DNA of 64,000 nt, taken from the NCBI GenBank assembly GCA_963921195.1, contig OY992537.1, forward strand, positions 56,134,313 through 56,198,312, given 5' to 3'. Shown here one piece after another: positions 21,476 to 33,189 of the stretch. The notes below the pieces were generated by a model. That model saw only the letters and a list, made by a program, of their open reading frames with translations. It ran no database searches and had not been told where the DNA came from. Each line of letters opens with the position of its first letter. Position 1 is the first letter of the stretch. This DNA comes from Pegoplata infirma (taxonomy: Eukaryota; Arthropoda; Insecta; Diptera; Anthomyiidae). The translations under genes and the position numbers were made by a program.

Positions 21476-24400
21476 TAAAAATTCCGAGACATTTAATTTT
21501 TCATAGAAAAAGGTTTCAGATTCTGAGACATTTTTCCTATAGAAAAGGTCTTAGATTCTAAGACATTTTTCAGATTCTGAGACATTTTTCTCAGATTCTA
21601 AGACATTTTCCCTGTAGGAAAAGTCTTAGATTCTGGGATATTTTGCCTATAGAAAGAGTCTCAGATTCTGAGACATTTTTCCTATAGAAAAAGTCTCAGA
21701 TTCTGAGACATTTTTCCTATAGAAAAAGTCTCAGATTCTGAGACATTTTTCCTATAGAAAAAGTCTCAGATTCTGAGACATCTATTCTATTGAAAAAGTT
21801 TCAGATTCTCAGACATTTTTCATATAGAATAAGTGTCAGATTCTGAAAAATTTTTTCTATAGAAAAAGTCTCAGGTTCTGAGACATTTTTCTTTTAGAAA
21901 AAGTCTCAGATTCTGAGACATTTTTTCCCATAAAACAAATCTCAGATTCTAAGAGATTTTGCCCATTTAAAGTCTTAGATTCTGAGACATTTTTCCTATA
22001 GAAAAAGTCTCAGATTCTGAGACATTTTTCCTATAGAAAAAGTCTCAGATTCTGAGACATTTTTCCTATAGAAAAAGTCTCAGATTCTGAGACATTTTTC
22101 CTATAGAAAAAGTCTCAGATTCTGAGACATTTTTCCTATAGAAAAAGTCTCAGATTCAGATATTTTGCCTATAGAAAGAGTCTCAGATTCTGAGACATTT
22201 TTCCTATAGAAAAAGTCTCAGATTCTGAGACATTTTTCCTATAGAAAAAGTCTCAGATTCTGAGACATTTTTCCTATAGAAAAAGTCTCAGATTCTGAGA
22301 CATTTTTCCTATAGAAAAAGTCTCAGATTCTGAGACATCTATTCTATTGAAAAAGTTTCAGATTCTGAGACATTTTTCATATAGAATAAGTGTCAGATTC
22401 TGAAAAATTTTTTCTATAGAAAAAGTCTCAGGTTCTGAGACATTTTTCTTTTAGAAAAAGTCTCAGATTCTGAGACATTTTTTCCCATAAAACAAATCTC
22501 AGATTCTAAGAGATTTTGCCCATTTAAAGTCTTAGATTCTGAGACATTTTTCCTATAGAAAAAGTCTCAGATTCTGAGACATTTTTCCTATAGAAAAAGT
22601 CTCAGATTCTGAGACATTTTTCCTATAGAAAAAGTCTCAGATTCTGAGACATTTTTCCTATAGAAAAAGTCTCAGATTCTGAGACATTTTTCCTATAGAA
22701 AAAGTCTCAGATTCTGAGACATTTTTCCTATAGAAAAAGTCTCAGATTCTGAGACATTTTTCCTATATAAAAAGTCTCAGATTCTGAGACATTTTTCCTA
22801 TAGAAAAAGTCTCAGATTCTGAGACATTTTTCCTATAGAAAAAGTCTCAGATTCTGAGACATTTTTCCTATAGAAAAAGTCTCAGATTCTGAGACATTTT
22901 TCCTATAGAAAAAGTCTCAGATTCTGAGACATTTTTCCTATAGAAAAAGTCTCAGATTCTGAGACATTTTTCCTATAGAAAAAGTCTCAGATTCTGAGAC
23001 ATTTTTCCTATAGAAAAAGTCTCAGATTCTGAGACATTTTTCCTATAGAAAAAGTCTCAGATTCTGAGACATTTTTCCTATAGAAAAAGTCTCAGATTCT
23101 GAGACATTTTTCCTATAGAAAAAGTCTCAGATTCTGAGACATTTTTCCTATAGAAAAAGTCTCAGATTCTGAGACATTTTTCCTATAGAAAAAGTCTCAG
23201 ATTCTGAGACATTTTTCCTATAGAAAAAGTCTCAGATTCTGAGACATTTTTCCTATAGAAAAAGTCTCAGATTCTGAGACATTTTTCCTATAGAAAAAGT
23301 CTCAGATTCTGAGACATTTTTCCTATAGAAAAAGTCTCAGATTCTGAGACATTTTTCCTATAGAAAAAGTCTCAGATTCTGAGACATTTTTCCTATAGAA
23401 AAAGTATCAGATTCTGAGACATTTTTCCTATAGAAAAAGTCTCAGATTCTGAGACATTTTTCCTATAGAAAAAGTCTCAGATTCTGAGACATTTTTCCTA
23501 TAGAAAAAGTATCAGATTCTGAGACATTTTTCCTATAGAAAAAGTCTCAGATTCTGAGACATTTTTCCTATAGAAAAAGTCTCAGATTCAGAGACATTTT
23601 TCCTATAGAAAAAGTCTCAGATTCAGAGACATTTTTCCTATAGAAAAAGTCTCAGATTCAGAGACATTTTTCCTATAGAAAAAGTCTCAGATTCTGAGAC
23701 ATTTTTTCTATAGAAAAAGTCTCAGATTCTGAGACATTTTTCCTATAGAAAAAGTTTCAGATTCTGAGACATTTTTCCTATAGAAAAAGTCTCAGATTCT
23801 GAGACATTTTTCCTATAGAAAAAGTCTCAGATTCTGAGACATTTTTCCTATAGAAAAAGTCTCAGATTCTGAGACATTTTTCCTATAGAAAAAGTCTCAT
23901 ATTCTGAGACATTTTTTTATTAAAAGTCTTAGTTTCTGAGACATTTTTCCTATAGAAAAAGTGTCAGATTCTGAGACATTTTTCCTATAGAAAAAGTCTC
24001 AGATTCTGAGACATTTTTCCTATAGAAAAAGTCTAAAATTCTGAGACATTTTTCCTATAGAAAATGTCTCAGATTCTGAGACATTTTTCCTATAGAAAAA
24101 GTCTCAGATTCTGAAACATTTTTTCTATAAAAAAAGTCTCAGATTCTGAGACATTTTTCCTATAGAAAAAGTCTCAGATTCTGAGACATTTTTCCTATAG
24201 AAAAAGTCTCAGATTCTGAGACATTTTTCCTATAGAAAAAGTCTCAGACTCTGAGACATTTTTCCTATAGAAAAAGTCTCAGATTCTGAGACATTTTTCC
24301 TATAGAAAAAGTCTCAGATTCTGAGACATTTTTCCTATAGAAAAAGTCTCAGATTCTGAGACATTTTTCCTATAGAAAAAGTGTCAGATTCTGAGACATT

Positions 24401-25850
24401 TTTCCTATAGAAAAAGTCTCAGATTCTGAGACATTTTTCCTATAGAAAAAGTCTCAGATTCTAAGACATTTTCCTATAGAAAAAGTCTCAGATTCTGAGA
24501 CATTTTTCCTATAGAAAAAGTCTCAGATTCTGAGATATTTTTCCTATAGAAAAAGTCTCAGATTCTAACACATTTTTCCAATAGAAAAAGTCTCAGATTC
24601 TGAGACATTTTTCCTATAGAAAAAGTCTCAGATTCTGAGACATTTTTCCTATAAAAAAGTCTCAGATTCTGAGACATTTTTCCTATAGAAAAAGTCTCAG
24701 ATTCAGAGACATTTTTCCTATAGAAAAAGTCTCAGATTCTGAGACATTTTTCCTATAGAAAATGTCTCAGATTCTGAGACATTTTTCCTATAGAAAATGT
24801 CTCAGATTCTGAGACATTTTTCCTATAGAAAAAGTCTCAGATTCTGAGACATTTTTCCTATAGAAAAAGTCTCAGATTCCGAGACATTTTTCCTATAGAA
24901 AAAGTCTCAGATTCTGAGACATTTTTCCTATAGAAAAAGTCTCAGATTCTGAGACATTTTTCCTATAGAAAAAGTCTCAGATTCTGAGACATTTTTCCTA
25001 TAGAAAAAGTCTCTTCTTCAGAGACATTTTTTTTTTTGTTAAAAGTCTCAGATTCTGAGACATTTTTCCTATAGAAAAAGTCTCAGATTCTGACACATTT
25101 GTCCTATAGAAAAAGTCTCAGATTCTGAGACATTTTTCCTATAGAAAATGTCTCAAATTCTGAGACATTTTTCCTATAGAAAAAGTCTCAGATTCTGAGA
25201 CATTTTTCCTATAGAAAAAGTCTCTTATTCAGAGACATTTTTTTTAGTAAAAGTCTCAGATTCTGAGACATTTTTGCTACAGAAAAAGTCTCAGATTCTT
25301 AAACATTTTTTTTATAGAAAAAGTAACACATTCTGAGACATTTTTCCGATAGAAAAAATCTCAGATTCTTAGACATCTTTTTTATAGGAAAAGTTCAGAC
25401 TTTAAGACTTCTAAGAATCTGAGACATTTTTTCTATAAAAAAATCTCAGGTATTTTTCTAATAGAAAGTCCCAGATTCTGAGACTTTTTCCTATAGAAAA
25501 AGTGTCAGATTCTGAGACATTTTTTCTAGCGAAAAAATCTCAGATTCTGAGAGACTTTTCCGACGGAAAAAGTCTTAGATTCTGAGACATTTTTTCTATA
25601 AGAATATCTCTGGTATTTCTCCAATAGAAAGAACCAGATTCTGAAACTTTTTTTCTATAGAAAAAGTCTCAGATCTTAAAATGTTTTTACTGTAGAGATA
25701 TTTTTCTCTCTGACAATGAGATATTTTTCCCATTAAAAAAAATTTAATATTCTGAGAAATTTTTCCTATAGAAAAAGTGTCAGATTACGAGACATTTTTC
25801 CTATAGAAAAAAACTCAGATTCTGAGTGTAAGATTCTGTCAGATCTTTTG
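21476..25850. repeat. 35-base satellite array, about 125 copies
   Basis: The monomer is 35 bases. One half is the odd dyad GTCTCAGATTCTGAGAC (8-base arms around one T); the other is TTTTTCCTATAGAAAAA, a near palindrome around CTATAG. From about 22540 to 24950 most monomers are identical; both flanks are increasingly diverged, with indels, as expected of unequal exchange. A block of variant monomers (CTATTGAAAAAG, CATATAGAATAAG, CCCATAAAACAAAT) occurs twice, at about 21780-21990 and 22337-22545, marking a higher-order duplication. It has no coding potential. It is not a CRISPR: there are no spacers. Confidence 0.97.
21625..22560. repeat. Higher-order duplication within the satellite
   Basis: Rare variants recur at fixed spacing: TTTTGCCTATAGAAAGAG at 21641 and 22163 (offset 522), and TCTATTCTATTGAAAAAG at 21781 and 22338 (offset 557). 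The difference is exactly 35, so the second copy gained one monomer after the duplication. Confidence 0.85.
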
Positions 25851-26200
25851 GAAACTATAGGGGATTAAAATAAAAATGGCGATCCTGCATTTTTGTTTTT
25901 TAAATTTTCTGCAATTACCATTTTATTAATGCTTTTGTGATATCAAAGCCTTAATAAAATAAATCTCAAGCTTTTAAACAACCATATCCATTACCTTGTT
26001 ATGTATTTTGCTTTTTTTGTCGTTTATCTCTGTTATGTTTATTCAAATCTTATGGATAATTATCATTAATTTTATGCATCATCACGTTATAAATTTTCTC
26101 TTCTCTGATTATTAAAATGAATTTGTTTTCATACACTTAAAAAAAAATTGTATGATAATTAAAACTGAGATTTCCATGCAAATTCATGTTTTCTTGTCAA

Positions 26201-26345
26201 TAATGGATCGCTAAGATTAGATCAGTTTTAATCGGACGGATGCAATTTTATTCGAAAAATGGGTTTATCTAATTATATAAACATATTTTTCGGATGAAAT
26301 TGTATCCAGCCGATTAAAACAGATCTAATTTTAGCGATCCATTTT
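26201..26345. repeat. Inverted repeat, about 70-base arms
   Basis: AATGGATCGCTAAGATTAGA on the left is mirrored by the ATTTTAGCGATCCATT end; inner parts (CGGACGGATGCAATTTTATT) also mirror with a few mismatches. The centre is AATTATAT near 26275. Likely a small snap-back element; no target duplication found. Confidence 0.75.
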
Positions 26346-26348
26346 ATG

Positions 26349-26409
26349 GATCAGTACTGATCTTTTAAATCTCGGATCAGTAATGGTCATACTCGGATCA
26401 GTACTGATC
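26349..26409. repeat. Two copies of palindrome GATCAGTACTGATC
   Basis: The perfect 14-base palindrome occurs at 26349-26362 and 26396-26409, both followed by TTTTAAATCTCG. This is a 47-base direct repeat adjoining the inverted repeat. Confidence 0.85.
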
Positions 26410-27084
26410 TTTTAAATCTCGAATCAGATGTGATATATAAGAATATATATAAACATTTTTTATCGGGAGGCTTGGAGTACAAAATATATTCGTTATAAGG
26501 GCGCAAGTTGAAAAAATGCAGAAGAAAAATTGAATTTCTAAAACTTATTTCTTGTGTTCTTATGCCATTTTCAAGCACTCCAGTTAGTGTTATCATCAGT
26601 AGAATTTTAAATGAAGGTTTGTCTTGTTAATGGAAATTGTTTTTTGTACATGTGAATATTTATAGTTTTTAAGAATAAATTTTGACAGTTTCCACACCTA
26701 CAGTTCTGTTTTTAGCGATATCAACCTCATTTTATACTTTCTTTCAACTTTTTTGTCTCTTAGTAAGAATTTTGGGAAATTTAAAATTTTATGTTTTTAT
26801 AACAAAAATTGTCGTAAAATTGGACGCGGTCGATGAAACTTACCAATGTCCACAAAATATTGGTACCACTTTATTTATTCTTTTTTTTCTTCAGTGTAGT
26901 TGGTGTTAAAATTTGTTTGTACTGCATTTAACCATTATTGTACAGACCAGAGACAACCAACAAAACCCATCATACATGTGATGAAATTAAGTGTATGACT
27001 GGATATATGAACAACAGAGTCATTATTCTATGACCATAAGAATTTATCTAGATTATTTCCTTTGTTTTACTACTACACCTTTTC

Positions 27085-28390
27085 CAATTGAAATTCAGAA
27101 AAGATCAATTGTAATTCAGAAATCTCAATTGAAATTCAGAAAAGCACAATTGAAATTCAGAAATCGTAATTGAAATTCAGAAAAGCCCAATTGAAATTCA
27201 GAAATCACAATTGAAATTCAGAAAAGCCCAATTGAAATTCAGAAATCACAATTGAAATTCAGAAAAGCCCAATTGAAATTCAGAAATCACAATTGAAATT
27301 CAGAAAAGCACAATTGAAATTCAGAAAAGATCAATTGAAATTCAGAAAAGCCCAATTGAAATTCAGAAAAGCACAATTGAAATTCAGAAAAGCCCAATTA
27401 AAATTCAGAAAAGCACAATTGAAATTCAGAAAACCGCAATTGAAATTCAGAAAAGCACAATTGAAATTCAGAAAAGCACAATTGAAATTCAGAAATCGTA
27501 ATTGAAATTCAGAAAAGCCCAATTGAAATTCAGAAAAGCACAATTGAAATTCAGAAATGCCCAATTGAAATTCAGAAAAGCATAATTGAAATTCAGAAAT
27601 CGTAATTGAAATTCAGAAATCGTAATTGAAATTCAGAAAAGCCCAATTGAAATTCAGAAAATCACAATTGAAATTCAGAAAATCACAATTGAAATTCAGA
27701 AAAGCCCAATTGAAATTCAGAAAAGCACAATTGAAATTCAGAAAAGCACAATTGAAATTCAGAAAATCACAATTGAAATTCAGAAAATCACAATTGAAAT
27801 TCAGAAAAGCACAATTGAAATTCAGAAAATCACAATTGAAATTCAGAATAGCCCAATTGAAATTCAGAAAATCACAATTGAAATTCAGAAAAGCCCAATT
27901 GAAATTCAGAAAATCACAATTGAAATTCAGAAAAGCCCAATTGAAATTCAGAAATCGTAATTGAAATTCAGAAAAGCCTAATTGAAATTCAGAAAAGCAC
28001 AATTGAAATTCAGAAAATCACAATTGAAATTCAGAAAAGCCCAATTGAAATTCAGAAATCGTAATTGAAATTCAGAAAAGCCTAATTGAAATTCAGAAAA
28101 GCACAATTGAAATTCAGAAAAGCACAATTGAAATTCAGAAAAGCACAATTGAAATTCAGAAAAGACCAATTGGAATTCAGAAAAGCACAATTGAAATTCA
28201 GAAAAGCACAATTGAAATTCAGAAAATCACAATTGAAATTCAGAAAATCACAATTGAAATTCAGAAAAGCCCAATTGAAATTCAGAAAAACACAATTGAA
28301 ATTCAGAATATCACAATTGAAATTCAGAAAAGCCCAATTGAAATTCAGAAATCACAATTGAAATTCAGAAATTACAATTGAAATTCAGAA
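27085..28390 (+). repeat. 21-base tandem array, left arm
   Basis: About 63 units of 20-21 bases. Four tail variants are interspersed; 20-base units (AAATCAC or AAATCGTA tails) reset the reading frame and break up the long open frames. Each unit contains CAATTG, a perfect 6-base palindrome. Confidence 0.95.
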
Positions 28391-28819
28391 AATGTAAACA
28401 AACCAATTATTAGTCACCACTACAAACATAGACACATTATGCAAATGCAGTACAGAAATGTGTATATGAGAGTATCTAACTTTATTCTCTTGCTACGTAT
28501 TGTAGAGAGCAGACAGACAATACACTCATAAAATGCTTAAGGTAACATTAAGTGAAACTGACTTTTTATTATTTTTCATTAAAACTAATTTTTCATTAAT
28601 GCATTTGTCAAGGTAGAGTAAATATTTTTGTTCACTATATTAATTAATTTACAAAAAATAATAAAAAATCAGTTAAACTAAATTTTACCTACAACATTCT
28701 ATGAGTGTATTATTGTCTGTCTGCTCTCTACAATACGTAGCAAGAGAATAAAGTTAAATACTCTCCTAGTTGTACAGCATTTGTTTAATGTAGTGGTGAC
28801 TCATAATTGGTTTGTTTAC
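28391..28819. repeat. Loop region of the Foldback-type element, itself palindromic
   Basis: Left AACCAATTATTAGTCACCAC mirrors the right GTGGTGACTCATAATTGGTT; TTGTAGAGAGCAGACAGACA (about 28499) mirrors about 28709-28729. The centre (about 28600-28640) is A/T-rich and less symmetrical. No coding frame for a transposase. Confidence 0.85.
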
Positions 28820-30110
28820 ATTTTTTGAATTTCAATTGTGATTTCTGAATTTCAATTGTGATTTCTGAATTTCAATTGGTCTTTTCTGAATTTTAATTAT
28901 GATTTCTGAATTTCAATTGGGCTTTTCTGAATTTCAATTGTGATTTTCTGAATTTCAATTGGGCTTTTCTGAATTTCAATTGTGATTTTCTGAATTTCAA
29001 TTGTGATTTTCTGAATTTCAATTGTGCTTTTCTGAATTTCAATTGTGCTTTTCTGAATTTCAATTGGGCTTTTCTGAATTTCAATTGTGATTTTCTGAAT
29101 TTCAATTGTGATTTTCTGAATTTCAATTGGGCTTTTCTGAATTTCAATTACGATTTCTGAATTTCAATTGGTCTTTTCTGAATTTCAATTGGGCTTTTCT
29201 GAATTTCAATTGTGCTTTTCTGAATTTCAATTGTGCTTTTCTGAATTTCAATTGGGCTTTTCTGAATTTCAATTACGATTTCTGAATTTCAATTGGGCTT
29301 TTCTGAATTTCAATTGTGATTTTCTGAATTTCAATTGGGCTTTTCTGAATTTCAATTGTGATTTTCTGAATTTCAATTGGGCTATTCTGAATTTCAATTG
29401 TGATTTTCTGAATTTCAATTGTGCTTTTCTGAATTTCAATTGTGATTTTCTGAATTTCAATTGTGATTTTCTGAATTTCAATTGTGCTTTTCTGAATTTC
29501 AATTGTGCTTTTCTGAATTTCAATTGGGCTTTTCTGAATTTCAATTGTGCTTTTCTGAATTTCAATTGGGCTTTTCTGAATTTCAATTGTGATTTTCTGA
29601 ATTTCAATTGTGATTTTCTGAATTTCAATTGGGCTTTTCTAAATTACAATTACGATTTCTGAATTTCAATTACGATTTCTGAATTTCAATTATGCTTTTC
29701 TGAATTTCAATTGGACATTTCTGAATTTCAATTGTGCTTTTCTGAATTTCAATTGGGCTTTTTTGAATTTCAATTACGATTTCTGAATTTCAATTGTGCT
29801 TTTCTGAATTTCAATTGTGCTTTTCTGAATTTCAATTGGGGTTTTCTGAATTTCAATTGTGCTTTTCTGAATTTCAATTGGGCTTTTCTGAATTTCAATT
29901 GATCTTTTCTGAATTTCAATTGTGATTACTGAATTTCAATTGGGCTTTTCTGAATTTCAATTGTGATTTCTGAATTTCAATTGGGCTTTTCTGAATTTCA
30001 ATTATGATTTCTGAATTTCAATTGGGCTATTCTGAATTTCAATTGGGATTTCTGAATTTCAATTGTGATTTCTGAATTACAATTGATCTTTTCTGAATTT
30101 CAATTGGAAA
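28820..30110 (-). repeat. 21-base tandem array, right arm
   Basis: Inverted counterpart of the left arm, read as TTTCTGAATTTCAATTG units. The order of tail variants parallels the left arm for long stretches, e.g. the rare AGAATAGCCC unit near 27846 has its partner GGGCTATTCT near 29380. The arms therefore arose by inverted duplication, not separate amplification. Confidence 0.95.
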
Positions 30111-30119
30111 AGGTGTAGT

Positions 30120-30359
30120 GGGCATACATATTCAACATACTCTGCTGGTATATTTTTATATATATCTTATGTTTATGGCTGTAGACGTCTCGCCATTTAT
30201 GGCCAAAAATAGCTGGATGACAAAAAAAAAATATAGAAGGAAAATCAAAATATCAAATATGCTGTTGCTCCTTCCTGATGACTGTCTATTGTTTACATAG
30301 TTAAAAGTGTGAAAAAAACGAGTTATCATTTGGTTAAAGTCTAGACAAAACAATGACAT
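30120..30359. other. Short spacer
   Basis: The 60-codon plus frame at 30118-30300 has no recognisable feature. Nothing else seen. Confidence 0.4.
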
Positions 30360-31007
30360 GTCAATATTAGGGTGCGCCAAAAATGTCAACTTTTGATTTT
30401 ATACCGTCACTCCCCCTAGAAATATTCGTTTTGGTATCAAAATACACTATGCAAAAAATTATGGCGATCGCTTGAGGGGAAAGGGTGCCTCAAACGCCTT
30501 GAAAATGGAGAAATATGTCAAATTTGACCATTAGATAAAAAATTTTTTTTTTTTTTTGTTGTGATTCAATTTCGCCAAAAAAAATTTTTTGTATTAGGTT
30601 TAATAAGAACTGCTTACAAAAAAAATATAAGCTCTCCACTACATCGCTTACCCATTTTAACTTGCGATACAAAAAAGGGCAGTTATTTTTAGGGGTACGC
30701 AAAAGTAACATTTTCACATTTTTGAAAATTTTATTAAAAAAAATTTTAAAAATTAAAATCGCTCTCCACCAGTTTTTGATATATACTATAAAGATAAAAA
30801 ATGTGAAATATTATTAATATCCGTTCGGCAGTTTTTCTTTTATAGCGACTTGAAGTTAGCGGATTTCAAGGAAAATTGATTTTTTGCTGTATTTTCTCTA
30901 ATTTTGAACTTATTATTACGTTTTAAACAAAATTGACGAAATTGACTTTGCAACTGATTTAATTGGATCATAAATTTTAGTAAGTAAATAATTTTTGCAG
31001 GACAGCA

Positions 31008-31938
31008 TTAACCCTTGTAAACCCGGGTCGAAGATGACCCACAGGGCAAATATTTCCCATTGTATGCCGGCTTTTATATTTTTATTAAATATAATAAAAT
31101 TAATCTGTAAAAATAAATGTTTTAGTCCAAGTTTATTTAAATCTACATGTGAAAAAACAATAGAGGTATTCAGAGTCTTGTTGCCAGCCCTGGCAGTGTA
31201 GCAAAAGAGTACTTCTTTCAAAAAATACATGTATTTTGAAAAGTAATTTTGAAAAGTGCTCTTTTACCACCAGTGCCAGGGCTGGCAAGCAAGACTCTGA
31301 ATACCACTAATGTTTTTAAATTATACCGCATTTTTTATATACGGTGGGTGACAATACAATGAAACTTTTCTAAAGTAGATCCAATTTGTTAAAAAAAAAA
31401 TTAAACGTTATTATTTTAAAGTTATTATTATTTTTAAAAATGTTATTATTGTAATTTATAAAGCTTCAATTTAAGTTAAATAGCGTGCAGATTGAGCAAA
31501 TATTAAATGAAATACGCCTGTCGCGCTGGAAAATGAAATTATTTATACCCATTTTTTTTAGAAAATTATTTAAGAATATTTTGAAGGCGATTTTTTCTAA
31601 ATTCAAAGAAAAAAAAGTAAAAATTGTCCATTAGCTTCTCTTTAGTCATCAACTAATTTTTTCAACAACCCAAAGAAAAAATTTAATTTAAATTTAAAGT
31701 AGAAGAAATCATGAATTCTTAATGTGTTTGATACAATCAAAAAATATTTCATCATATTTATGAAAAGCTTCTTTAAATATACAAAAACTTCATAAAAAGG
31801 GTTAAATTATTTAAGTGCATACACGATGAATAGCTAAAACTATTTCCATTTACTAATTTCATGATAAAAAAAAAAAAATAGCTTAAAGAATAATATTTCC
31901 AAAGTGGGACATAATTGACCCGGGTTTACATGGGTTAA
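31008..31938. mobile_element. piggyBac-type non-autonomous element flanked by TTAA
   Basis: The element occupies 31012-31934 with TTAA at 31008-31011 and 31935-31938. Termini: CCCTTGTAAACCCGGGTC left, CCCATGTAAACCCGGGTC right (inverse). TTAA targets and CCC...GGG ends are established piggyBac features. It is non-coding, and contains a smaller inverted element at 31163-31309. It sits exactly where the arms of the surrounding palindrome meet. Confidence 0.85.
31163..31309. mobile_element. Small snap-back element, about 147 bases
   Basis: AGGTATTCAGAGTCTTG and GCCAGCCCTGGCA at the left are mirrored by TGCCAGGGCTGGC and CAAGACTCTGAATACC at the right; inner AAAAGAGTACTT pairs with AAGTGCTCTTTT. 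The centre is TTTTGAAAAGTAATTTTGA-like. No convincing target duplication seen. Confidence 0.8.
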
Positions 31939-32597
31939 AGCTAAACTGTAAAAATACTAACTAACTAAAATTTATGATCCAATTTAATTACTTGCAAAGC
32001 CAATATCGCCAATTTCGTTTAAAACGTAGTAATAAGTTCAAAATTAGAGAAAATACAGCAAAAAATCAACTTTCCTTGAAATCCGCTAACTTCAAGTCGC
32101 TATAAAAGAAAAACTGCCGAACGGATATTTATAATATTTCACATTTTTTATCTTTATAATATATATAAAAAACTGGTGGAGAGCGATTTTAATTTTTAAA
32201 ATTTTTTTTTAATAAAATTTTCAAAAATGTAAAAATGTTACTTTTGGGTACCCCTAAAAATAACTGCCCTTTTTTGTATCGCAAGTTAAAATGGGTAAGC
32301 GATGTAGTGGAGAGCTTATATTTTTTTTGTAAGTAGTTCTTATTAAACCTAATACAAAAAATTTTTTTTTGACGAAATTGAATAACAACAAAAAAAAAAT
32401 ATTTTTTTTATCTAATGGTCAAATTTGACATATTTCTCCATTTTCAAGGCGTTTGAGGCACCCTTTCCCCTCAAGCGATCGCCATAACTTTTTGCATAGT
32501 GTATTTTGATATAAAAACGAATATTTTTGGGGGGAGTGCCGATCTCTAGCATAATTTTTTTTTTACCCATACAACTTTGGCGCACCCTAGTCAATAT

Positions 32598-32929
32598 ATA
32601 AAAATAAACGAAATGCGCATCATTGTTTATAACACCCACATCGTGGAAATGTGGAAAGAAATGACCTACCGAACAGTGGGCGAGAAATATATTAAAAGCC
32701 GTCACTTTAGCTACCCTTGAATGTAAAAAAAAAACATTTTTTAAATCCTCTATGGGGGTTAGAATGGCATTTTGTTGTATGCCAAAAATTTCGGACAAAT
32801 TTTCATTCTCCTAGGCCTAAAACTTATGTGGAACAAATTTAAGGTCAATCGGATTAAATTGAACCGTGTCGCCCGACTGTACCTTGTGACACATAACATT
32901 TATTAATTTTGATGCGCTGAGCACGAATA
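32598..32929. other. Unannotated stretch
   Basis: A relatively less A/T-rich segment with no domain in any frame. The minus frame 32412-32798 runs across the hAT-like element end and is not a gene. Confidence 0.45.
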
Positions 32930-33189
32930 TAAGAAAAAAATGTCTGCGAATTTAGAACTCTTGTCCAAAACATTAAATCATGATAATGTTTTGCGGAAGA
33001 TTTGGGTGTACTTGCCAAAGCAAAGTTTTTTTAGAAAAAATAATGTTAAATTACTTTGCTATTCCATGCAAAACGAACTGAAATATCAGTCGAGGACCCC
33101 ATTAAAAAACAAAAGAGCTGTACATTTGGTACACGATAAACATTTGATAAACCAATGGAAAATTTTTATGTGAAAAGCTTAGACTTGGT

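Larger units (their letters stand above)
25860..27071. other. Unique-looking A/T-rich DNA between two satellites
   Basis: No gene is supported. It contains the inverted repeat at 26201-26345 and the repeated palindromes at 26349-26409. Open frames 26387-26596 and 26682-26909 have no recognisable domain. Confidence 0.5.
27072..30119. mobile_element. Foldback-type element: 21-base tandem arms around a 0.43 kb loop
   Basis: The two outer ends are identical in inverse: ACTACACCTTTTCCAATTG, then two slightly variant units. Each arm (27085-28390 and 28820-30110) holds about 60 tandem units of 20-21 bases, essentially AATTGAAATTCAG plus AAAAGCCC, AAAAGCAC, AAAATCAC or AAATCGT. The middle (28391-28819) is itself inverted. 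Drosophila Foldback elements have this architecture; whether this is homologous or convergent is unknown. No target duplication was found. The long repetitive open frames on both strands (KFRKAQL and NFNWAFL heptads) arise because 21 is a multiple of three. Confidence 0.85.
30360..32597. mobile_element. hAT-like palindromic element, target duplication GTCAATAT
   Basis: The element occupies 30368-32589 with GTCAATAT at 30360-30367 and 32590-32597. Both ends read TAGGGTGCGCC in inverse, fitting hAT YARNG. Arms mirror throughout: GGCGATCGCTTGAGGGGAAA near 30462 faces about 32483, and GACTTGAAGTTAGCGGATTT near 30847 faces about 32100. The palindrome centre is occupied by a TTAA-flanked element (31012-31934). 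Without it the host would be about 1.3 kb. Paired small frames on opposite strands in the arms are not genes. Confidence 0.9.

Noticed and set aside
21476..25850. CRISPR-like regular repeat array
   Set aside because: Monomers are directly contiguous without spacers, and the context is eukaryotic repeats.
27293..30300. Long repetitive open frames (KFRKAQL and NFNWAFL heptads) that look like coiled-coil or structural proteins
   Set aside because: They are translations of the 21-base tandem repeat, occur on both strands, and are reset by 20-base units. No start context or unique flank.
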